In this document: piece by piece, positions 37,701 through 52,800 of the stretch
How the letters are laid out: each line of letters starts with the position of its first letter
Position numbering within the stretch: position 1 is the stretch's first letter
Source of the DNA: Ciona intestinalis
Taxonomy: Eukaryota; Chordata; Ascidiacea; Phlebobranchia; Cionidae
Length of the DNA: 64,000 nt
Direction of reading: 5' to 3'
Assembly (NCBI RefSeq): GCF_000224145.3
Contig: NC_020170.2
Coordinates: forward strand, 2,351,589 to 2,415,588
Position numbers and translations under genes: made by a program
Notes under the pieces: model-generated
Told to the model about the DNA's origin: nothing
What the model saw: the letters and a program-made list of their open reading frames with translations, nothing else
Database searches by the model: none

Positions 37701-40417
37701 GCGCAAGTCTTAAGTCCAAAGAGAACAATTTTTGTATATTTATAGAATATTTTGTGTATGTTATCCTTTCACAGTTATGTCTTATTTACCCAGGGTTATG
37801 GAAACACGTTAAATGAACCACTACCCGGTACTGCCAAGCCGTCAGCATCGCAGATCGCTCATAAAAATATTATAAAACGCTTCAATCATCAAAATGCAAT
37901 GATTCTCTCAACAAGTCTAAGGTTTTTTAATTTTACAAATTTTGTGACGTTTTTTTTTGCAGTCACCTTTATTTGAATATAATTTTCATCTTTTTTTTAC
38001 CTAAATTAATTTGATCCTTGCTATTGCATTCAAAGACATGAATAATATTTAAGTCATGTATCAAGTAGATATATATAATACTGTCATTTATCGCTAAACA
38101 TTAAAACAACAACACACAATTAAGAATGGTTATTAAACTATTTTAAAAAAATTTTTAGACAAGAAAAAGATGGAAATGGTGTCACAGAAACAGATGGTGA
38201 AGTCGTCATCAAAAAGGTGCAACACTTAACACTGAGCTTTATTTTTTAAGATGTGATATCAATATTTGACTGATACTGGATGTAACTCGATACGAGCGCA
38301 TTCACTGATGTTGCGATCGTTACTTTTCAGAGAACAAATTCACAACACTAAGTTTTATTTTTTAAGCTGTGACAGCAATAATTGCTCCAATAGATAGGTA
38401 AATAGATTGAAACCATATTATTATCCATAAAAAACATTGCAGTAGCAGGTTGGATGAATTTTAGAGGAGAATTTGTATTCTTTTAGGGCTTGAGTATTAT
38501 AAGACAAAAACATTAACATGTGTTATTTTCCCAACCCTTGTTTTTAGGCGCGCTTAAAAGATGCAACCACATATTCTGATCTTGAATCTCCTCACAGCAG
38601 TAATGAAGCAATGTTAAATATACAGAAGAATGAAAGGTTACTACATATGCTATACTCATTGCCCTGAGTCATGAAACATGTATATAACATCATATAGCTT
38701 ATTTTACTATACAACAGAATTCCTTTAAATATTGATATCTATTAATGTTGGACATATACAGAGAACATAGAAAAATATCTGGAGAAATTTTACCCAAATA
38801 ATAATATTATTCTTTTAAATATTTTCCATTTGCATTAAAACATAAAAGTAGTGATATGCATAGATTTTTAAACGATATAATTTGGGGGTTAATGTTAATA
38901 TAAAATGTTTTTGTCAGTGAACATTAATTCAATATTTACCAATTGATTATAGACCGTGTTACAAAAAATGTATATATATATTAATTATATACTGCTTTAT
39001 TTGTCAAGTGTTTAATTTGTGTACACACTATCGTAGGTACAAGCATGGCCCAACTCTTGTCTGCCAAGCACATCAAGAGTTAAACAATGACAATGTTCGG
39101 GAAGGCATGAGAATTATTTCATCGCAATGTGAAAACTACAAGCCACGTCTTTCACAGGTGGGAGTGATATTATATATTTAGTAAAAACCAGCAAAATTTA
39201 GATGAAAGTGCAGAAGTAATATAATACCACCTCTAGATTTTTAGTAAAAATATGCAAAAAAGGTAGTTATATAATATGCCAATAGTGTATGAATGTATGA
39301 TATAACAAACCTTTTTTTCTAAAGTTTATTAATGTAGTTGATATCCTATTATAAATTATTAAGGTTCTAGGGCAAAAATTTAAGCCAAGAGTTAACTCAT
39401 ACTCCAACATAAACTATTACACAGGTACTTAAGCCATCAAATGCTGCTAACGCCCTGAAAGAACTTTCCTCTGGAATGTCTTCCTCCTCCCAGACCTCCG
39501 AGAACGCAATCCAACACATCCTCTCACAAACACAACAGGATGAACTGAAACAGCTATATGCTTCGTTATCTGAACTCTTGCGTCACTTTTGGACGTGCTT
39601 CCCAGCTAACACAACATTTTTACAGGAAAAAGTAAGTCTAAAATAAAGGGCCTTTTATTGCTTTACTGATATATCAAAGAATGATACTTTTCGGACAATT
39701 CTGCTATGACAAAATCTCTACAAGTGAAATTATATGTTTTAGGTTGTTTTAGATTCATTTATAAAGCTGTAGCAACTAGCAAGCTTGTGTGAATACACTG
39801 ACTGGCCTTACATTCCACATTATTAGAATAGCACTGTTCCTTTAATGGGTATAAAAAATGTCTGTTTGCAGCAACAACAGCCTAATGCTTCAAGAATAGC
39901 ATAGAATTGCGTAACTTCATTTAAAAATTTTGTTACAGGTAAACCGAATGTGCCACAGTATTGAGACTTTTCAACAAACCAGGCTTCGAGTTTTTCAAGA
40001 CCAGTTACGTAGAAGCATGGTACATGCTAACGTGAGTTTACAAATAGTATTGTGTTACTGTTACAAATATGCTATTATATATTTAAATGTAATATGCTCC
40101 CTCAATGGTAACGAATTACAATTAAAAAGCTTTGCAAGATTTTCCTTTACACATCCTTAGTAATACAAAAGTTTAAACATAGTTTACCTTATCCATAAAC
40201 CTTTATGGTGCCTACGAGTTAATACATGTGTAACTTTGTGGCTGATTGATTTTTCTGCACGAATAATTTTATCTAACAAAGCAGTACTTGGGTACAAAAT
40301 TGAGGAGTGCATATACATGTTGATTATTATATGCAGGTCACCGAGCACCTGGATGACATGATCAGTGCAGCTTTTGCAAAGTTTAATTCATGGCAATCTA
40401 AGAAGACACGCAGATAG
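34701..40417 (+). CDS. GTF2H1: TFIIH core subunit p62, 14 exons
   Basis: Exons: 34701-34848, 35181-35272, 35592-35698, 35927-36023, 36319-36475, 36773-36925, 37173-37258, 37794-37921, 38159-38216, 38548-38636, 39037-39157, 39425-39631, 39939-40031, 40337-40417. Sum 1,617 nt, 538 aa (human 548), all in phase with GT-AG ends. The N-terminal PH-like domain (about 1-105; [29 protein letters not shown]) binds acidic activation domains and XPC-type partners. Two BSD domains follow (about 116-150, PEEFWNSH; about 212-232, [16 protein letters not shown]). The C-terminal helical part ([17 protein letters not shown]) matches the family. p62 is a core subunit of TFIIH in transcription start and nucleotide excision repair. 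The stop is 13 bp before AATAAA. Confidence 0.96.
35797..35905 (+). repeat. SINE fragment, GTF2H1 intron 3
   Basis: Head piece CAGCGCCGTGGAAAAGTTGT joined directly to the 3' part (TTATAACGACTGCCGTTTTC, TGGCCATGCGGG), i.e. an internally deleted copy. A second worn piece lies at 36120-36240. Confidence 0.55.
37450..37655 (-). repeat. SINE, reverse, GTF2H1 intron 7
   Basis: Reverse-strand copy: TTACTTA-type tail lost, CTGTATGGTTGACAATTTG, AGTATTTTCCCAATG, CCACAATGGTAGGACATAG recall the SINE middle and head. Confidence 0.5.
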
Positions 40418-40429
40418 CATTAACTCCAG

Positions 40430-40435
40430 AATAAA
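40430..40435 (+). promoter_or_regulatory. poly(A) signal of GTF2H1
   Basis: AATAAA 13 bp after the GTF2H1 stop, giving a very short 3' UTR. The remaining 470 bp to the RUVBL2 stop holds nothing I can name. Confidence 0.6.
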
Positions 40436-40906
40436 TTGTAGGAAATTTTTGCCCATTGCCAATACAGAAACCATGACCTATAAAACCGGTGTGCTGTTTT
40501 CTTTAGTTATGTTAGAAGCGGAGTATTTCAGACTTTTTCCGTGTTTCAATATGGTGTCCAACATTTAGAACTCTTGGATGCAGTAAAGGCTAAACTAAAA
40601 CGCACAAGAATGATGACAGACATAAGGCTAATAAACCACAGCCTTAATTATATCAGTTATGGGGTTCACACGGGTAAATCCGTAAATCCACAGCCCTTGT
40701 AACATGTTTTCTGGATGGTAAATATACCTGCGAAGATTAAAAACCATCTGATCAAATCATATGTGCTAAACTGTATCTGACGACAGATAAATTCTTTCAA
40801 ACTGCGTGTAAAGAAATAACATTTACTACCTCAGCTAAGCTTACAAGCTTACAACTACCTCACAAGAGACATACAAAAGCGAATTTTTAATATGAAAATA
40901 TACAGA

Positions 40907-45784
<4,878 letters not shown>

Positions 45785-46843
45785 TTTGAAGTAAAGAAAC
45801 ACTCAAGCAATTGCCTAAACACGCGAGTGGAAAATATTTTACTAACGGCAACACTGATGGAAATAGTCAGACTATAATTAAATGAATCTGAAAATGTGGT
45901 TGTCGTCTGAATTAAGCAATGAAAACTTGTTTTTTTTAAACAAATTACTCAATTTTTATAGTAATTTTCTTTAAAAAAGCATTTATTTTATTGAACAGTA
46001 AAATGCATGAAACTGCCTACCGTGTAGAATGTACAAATTTATACAAACATATTTATAATACAACGAAAGAGTATATATATTTTCCGTAAGGTTATACAAC
46101 GAAGAAGTATATTTCCGTAAAATATTAATGCATAAATACGTTCCGATAATTATCAACAAACAGTGACAAAATAATATTATCAACAAACAGTGACAGAAAT
46201 TCAGCAATTTAACCCTAAGAAACTACAGCTAACCCTTAACGACACCAAAACAATACAAACTGAAGAACATGCTAGATTTTTAACATTACCGGTTACTTGA
46301 ATTTTCACAATGGTTCGATCAACTTACAACAAATTGGGTACGCACTATACTCATAAAGTTATCGCTGAAAATCTTTTGCAATCATAGCTGGTATAGCATG
46401 TACAATCAAACACCATATACAATGGAAAAATAGTTTATATAGTAGCCTACCTTTCTACATTTAATTAGTTTCAAAAACTTGCAGTTTAATAAGTATGTTC
46501 AAGAGCGTTTTGCTCATTCTTTTATGTCCAACGTCAGAAGCAGTTTTGCATGTATGGCCGACACTTTGGTAAACCAGTAATTATTGAAGACCGCTAACTG
46601 TCTTAACGAAAAATATACGCCGCAACATCGAACCTGATATGATTTTGTTAATGAGCGATTTACAACACGAATAGGCGACCGGCAACAAATTAAGAAGCTA
46701 CGGCAGTTTTGGTATACGATCCATCCATACTATACATTCTTCAGTCTAATTTGTACTATCCCTGTATATATCTGGAGTTAAAAAACATCAGGTAGAACTT
46801 GATTGAAGTAAAAACACGTTAGACAGTGTTATCTTTCCACACT
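45785..46843. other. RUVBL2 upstream / SLC6 downstream intergenic DNA
   Basis: Includes the RUVBL2 leader and promoter, a 21-bp direct repeat ATTATCAACAAACAGTGACA near 46147 and 46176, and a worn reverse SINE around 46535-46650. No gene supported. Confidence 0.4.
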
Positions 46844-49800
46844 TCAAATTTCGATTGCATGTCGGTCAACTGGTGACTTTTTACCAAGCGACAACAATGG
46901 TAACGGGACATCTTTGGAATCAGTATCATTTGTTTCGAGGAATACGTTTTGACCCAACTGCAAAAAAATCAACTGATTTATACAATTTACCAAGCAGGTA
47001 TATAGTGCTGTAGGTTGGCATACCTTTGGCACATAATATACAAATATCCTGATCGTGTTTTAAACGATTAACAACGGACTATGGGGGTAAGAATACGTTT
47101 TTTATAACTTTTTTGAATCGTTTTTGTTTACTAACAAAGGCGACGAGAAATGAAGTGAAAGGATGTCTTATCTTCCCCCACCCTACTATATATATACTTT
47201 CCAGTTATAGGGTAACCCGTAACCAACCTCGGAAAATGGCTTCTTCAACTTTAGCTTAATGTAAAGTGCATAGCCAGGAATGAACAGCACAGAACTTAGA
47301 CTCATCAAATGCCCAAGGAATTGCGCCCACACAGAAAAAACATAATTTCCAATTTTTAACAACTTAAAACCAGTAAGATAATAAACAATAATCGCCTGGA
47401 AGTGAAACGTGACTTTAGTAGACTTAAAGATAATATAGTATATAAGGTTACAGTTGCTTATCCACGTGTAAATCGGTATAAGGGTGGCTGTACACAGTAT
47501 CCGGACTTCGTCCGTTTTGTGTTTTGTCCGGATTTTCGCTGCCGCATGCGGTATTGAACATAGGTTTGCATACGACTTCGCAAGCGAATTCGCATGCCAG
47601 ATACTGTGTACAGCCACCTTTAGCCGGATACTGTGTACAGCCAGACCCAAGTTATGCCGGATACTGTGTACAGCCACCGATTCGGAAATGGGTTTGCATA
47701 CGACTTCGCAAGCTTTCAGTATTTATTGTAGAACCGACGATTAAAACTACCCAGTGTCGAGTCGTTAGTTGCAACATTATCATTTTGTGGCAATAGAATT
47801 TTAGAGGTAATGGCATAGCAGCATCGAGCTCGAACACGGTATCTTCGGCTACGAAGCATTCGCTCAAACGGCTTGCTCGAAGGCACTAACGCAAATAATA
47901 TACATACAAATGCATGTAGGTAATATAATACAGTGCTCCTCAACCTTTTTTGGGTTGATGAACCCCTGAAGTTGTTGCGACAAACTCATGCACCCCTGAT
48001 TGCTTTAACGTAAAACTAATGATGTTTCGCAATTCCCAGTGATGCAAGATATAGAATTCATAAAAAAAATGTAGGAAAGTGGCTAAATTGGTTAAAAATG
48101 TTCAAAACTGAGTATTATTGCTGAAAATTGTTAAAGTTTGTGATGCACCCTTGTATACCCTTCTGTACTGGTGCACCCCTGGCATATTTTGGTGCACCCT
48201 AGGGTGCACCGTGCACACCGGTTGAATAGCACTGATATAATAAAAAAAATCGACATTATATGTCTGTTATAGTTACTCTAACGGAATTAACTCTCTTTTA
48301 AAACATGTATGAACATGTATGCTGTGAAAATGAACCGAAACTGGTTTACAGTAAGTTTATAAACTACCAGGACTCGTGTTGGTTTGCATTGTACATATCT
48401 GTATATATGATGTATAGTGTATGCCATATCGGGTACGATGTTCAAAAGAGATATCACGGCTCTTCGTTTTTTTCGCATAACTTGAGTATAACTTCCTCTG
48501 GATTGTTTTCTGTTGTGGTTAGAGACATCTGATTTGGTAACACTCGACGTAGCTGAAAGTTTTATAAAGATGTTTAACATTATAACGTAATGCATAATAC
48601 AGAAATGTAGTGGTAAGATGGGGTACAAATAGCAGCAAAAACCAGCATTTTCTTGACTGTGTGTTGAAATACGATCAGAATATTTGGATGTTATATGCTA
48701 AAGGTGTCCTGTCTCCCCCCGGCACCCTTTTACAATTTTTACCTCTGAAAACGTCTTCTTCGATTTTAACTTAATATAAACTGCATATCCAGGAATAAGT
48801 AATGCCGGAAAAACGATGGCCGGAAAACGACAGTCGTTATAACACGGGTGATAATCACCTCATTCCAGCAGCTTACGAGTTACCATGTATGCCGTGTAAT
48901 AACGACTACCGTTTTCCGGCCACGTGAGGATAAGTTACATATGCAATATTATAAAATATAAATGATGGTCAATTGATGTTAGTATTGAAGTTCACGAATA
49001 GGTTTTAATTCGGTGTTATCGAATTAAACGTGGCCTGAAATCGATATAAGATAAATTTTATTTATAGACATACACAGTGGCGATGTATTCTACGCCACTA
49101 ATTCATTCAATATGATTAAACATAAACACACTGCGGTTTTACCAAACATATCGAAGGCGTAATGTATTTCCAACACAACTTCAGATACAGTTTGCCTCTA
49201 AAAGGACCGAGCATGTCAGTCATTCCACGGAAATGGACGTCAATTCCATAAACCCAAGCAATAGCAATAAGTTCTGTTGTAGCAAGAAGAAACAGACACC
49301 ACCCAGCCACAGCATAGTTGTTATAGATTTCAAAAACGTAAATTCCACCCTGTGAAACGAGGTAATTAGCAAAGAACAAAACAATATTTTAAACAATGTC
49401 CGGCGCCGTGGATAGTGGTTAGCGCGACACAATCTAAAGGGGTATGGTCTCAAGACTTTGTCGCTGGTACCATTGTGGGCATATGTGTCCTTGGGCAAGA
49501 CATTTAACGTCAATTCCCCCAACTCAGTGGTCACTAATGGGTTGTTTAAATCCATACAGAAGAAACAATAACCCACATGTACGTGGTAACTCGTAAGTAG
49601 AGTTAACAAAGTGTATGAAACAGAACATCCGTCCTATAACGCGACTGTCGTTTTCCGGCCGTGCAAAGGTAAGCATGGGTAAACAAGTTACATTCATTCA
49701 TTCATTCAAACAGCAATTGTTTTACCTCTGTTACCATCGAAAGACCAATAAGGCACATTACAGTGCAGACAATAGCGGTTGTAACTTCTCGGTGCCATCT

Positions 49801-52800
49801 GTAGGAACGAATACGCGATGAACAGTCGACAATAAAGGTGACAAAAACCTCCAGGAACACGAACTGTCACAAAGAAGTTGCAAAATCAAAAGCGTGGCTA
49901 GATTAGGGCTTTCCAAACGGTGGAGAGTATTCCAGTTTATGAACTTATTATACTAATAACTGTGAAAAATAGCGGAAAATTTTAGACGGGTGAGGTAACG
50001 AGAAAAATGTTTGGGAAGCACCGAGTTGGATATATACATATAGATAATTTTTGGTGAGAAATACAGATAAATAATTTGACTAAGATAAATATATATATAT
50101 ATATAATTTCAGGTGAAATACACACATAAATAACTGTAGATGACATATTCATACAGATACTTTAGGTAGCCTATACGATATTATATATTTAGTAGGGTAC
50201 AGTGGGGGGTGTTGCATGGGACACGTCGCATTTTGTAGTAAACAAAGAACACTCAAAGAATTGTTTAAAACACGGTAAGGATATTTGGATATTATGTGCT
50301 AAAGGTGTCCCATCTTCCCCAACCCCACTATATTATATTCATTCAAATATAGCTTGGAAGTTTGTGCTACCTCTGAATCAAATCCGAGAAGTATTAATGT
50401 GATGAAGAACAAGCAGCTCCAGATTTGAGGATGAGGTAAAAGGGAAATGCTTTGTGGGTGTGCAATAAATACAAGCCCAGGTCCTGACTTGGCCACATCA
50501 AGAACTGTTGTATTCTGAAATTTTAGAAAATTTGAAATAAAAATCTAAACATTTTACAAAAAAACTGCAAAACATGATTGAATCTTAAAATGTACAGTAC
50601 AGAAGTTTTGTGCAGCCTGTATGAGTATAGCTGGTTCTTACCAATTGCTTTGCCATGAATCCAAGTGAAGCGAATACAGCGAATCCACTAAGGAAGCTGG
50701 CTACTGTGTCACAAATACCAATGGTAACTGCATCCCTGTTATAGTTTGGTACAATATGAAAAATACAATATTTTCTTATGAACATACATGAAAAAACGAA
50801 TGGTATAGTTATTTTTAACATCGTGTGGTTGGACAACGACAGTTGTTATAACACGAGTATCTTGTATACTTCGTACCCGCTTGTATACATGAGCTTTTGT
50901 ATACTACTATGTGGGATAACCTGGGACACTTTTAGCACATAATATCCAAATATCCCGATCGTGTTTTAAGCAATTACCAATGGTCTCTGGGAGCCGTTAG
51001 GACAAGGTTTTAGGATGCTGTGTTTGTGACCAAATGAGGCAAGAAAATAGAATAAAAAGGTCTCCCACCTTTCCCAACCCTACTATATTTGTAAATTTTG
51101 TAAAACCATATTTGTAAAATTGTGTGCGATTTTACTTTTTGTATGCCTGTCAGTCTGAACAGCCTATTTGTGACCACTATGGGGGGGTGAAGCAATTGCT
51201 GTAAAGTGTCTTGCCTACGGCCGCCAATGATAAACGCTTAGTTTTAGCGTATCGAATCTGATATCCTTCGGTTACGGTGCCGTCGCAGAATCGCTAAGAC
51301 ATGGCGCCGAAAAATCTTGATAACAATTTTGTGGCCGAGCTAAACCTACCTCAAGAAGTTGTGGTTATACTGGTTGAAACTGCTCATAACCAGCATACTG
51401 CCACGACCACTGCCAAACGAAAATGTGGCTTGGGTCGCAGCACTGATCCATACCTGTTTAGAAATAGCAATGCAGCATTAAATTACTGCGTTTTCCCTGG
51501 GAATTTTAGTACAGTACCACGGGGTAATATGGGACACCTTTATATCATAATATCCAAAAAACCTGATCGTATTTTAAACAATTAACATCGCTTTATGGGA
51601 GTCGTAAGAAAACCTTTTATAATTCGTTGAATGTTCTTTGTTTACTACCAAATGGGCCAAAAAACGAATGAAACGGTGACCAATCTCCTCTACTAAATGA
51701 TTTGAGGTCTACAATTTTCGGTAAAACTTACAGAGGGGTTGGCAAGTTTCGTCATGTTAGGTGTGAGGTAAAGGTAGATCCCGTTGCTGGCTCCATCTAA
51801 TTGGGAAGTATGGACCAATATGATGATAATTAGAACAATAGGCAACGTCGCAGTCACGTACACGATCTTAAGAAAATAGGAATAGTGCAGATTATTAACC
51901 CGATATATAACAACGTATTGATGTGATGCAAAAGTGAAAAAAATAGTACGATAAAGTTACGTTCGTTTTACGATTCATTAATTTTTGGATGTTGGGGTAA
52001 CGGACTAACTGTGGCACATGTCCAAGACGCCTTGGCGTGTCTTACCGTATATGGGCATCACCCGTATATAACAGAATATAACATATGAATTGTATTTCAA
52101 GTTAATTCAAAACTGTATTAAGTATATAGATTTACTGATGTCAGGTTTAAGTTATAGGGTTGGGAGAAGATGGAACAGCTTTGGCACATATACCTTCCAA
52201 ATATCCTGATCGTGTTTTAAACAACTAACAACGGTCTATATGGGAGTCGTGATGATACGGTTTTACTATTCTTCATGTGTTTGTTTATTTCCAAATTAGA
52301 CAAAAAAATAGAATCAAAAAGTGTTATATTTCCACACCCTTCTATACGCACTATATACTATAACTCTCTTTCAGTATAGGCCATATATACCAATTGTATA
52401 CCTTGCTTGACCATTTGATTCCTTTAAAGGTGCATATGTAAAGTCCAACCCACAACAATAAGAAGTACAAAACAAGATCTGGCAGAATTGAACCGATATT
52501 TTCAATTCCATCGGAACTTTGCAAAACTTGTTTGCTGCAATAAAACTTTACATAAAGTTTCGTTTTTACCGCTGAAAATATTTAGGTATTGTAAATATTA
52601 TGTCGAATATGCGTTATCTCAGGATTTAACACAACACATATAACAATTCCAGACCAATATTTATTAACTGAAATATACAATAGGGTGGGAGAAAACGGGA
52701 CGCCTTTAGCACATAATATCCAAATAATCTGATCGTTTTTTCAACAATTAACAACGGTCCAATGGAGTCGTTCGGATACGGTTACATAATTCTTTAAACG

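Noticed and set aside
47484..47943. Several overlapping frames rich in the motif AVHSIR or YCVQP
   Set aside because: Translations of the CTGTGTACAGCC inverted repeats, not genes.
51301..51585. Plus-strand 94-codon frame starting MAPKNLDNN
   Set aside because: It is the antisense of SLC6 exon 6 and of the adjoining MITE.
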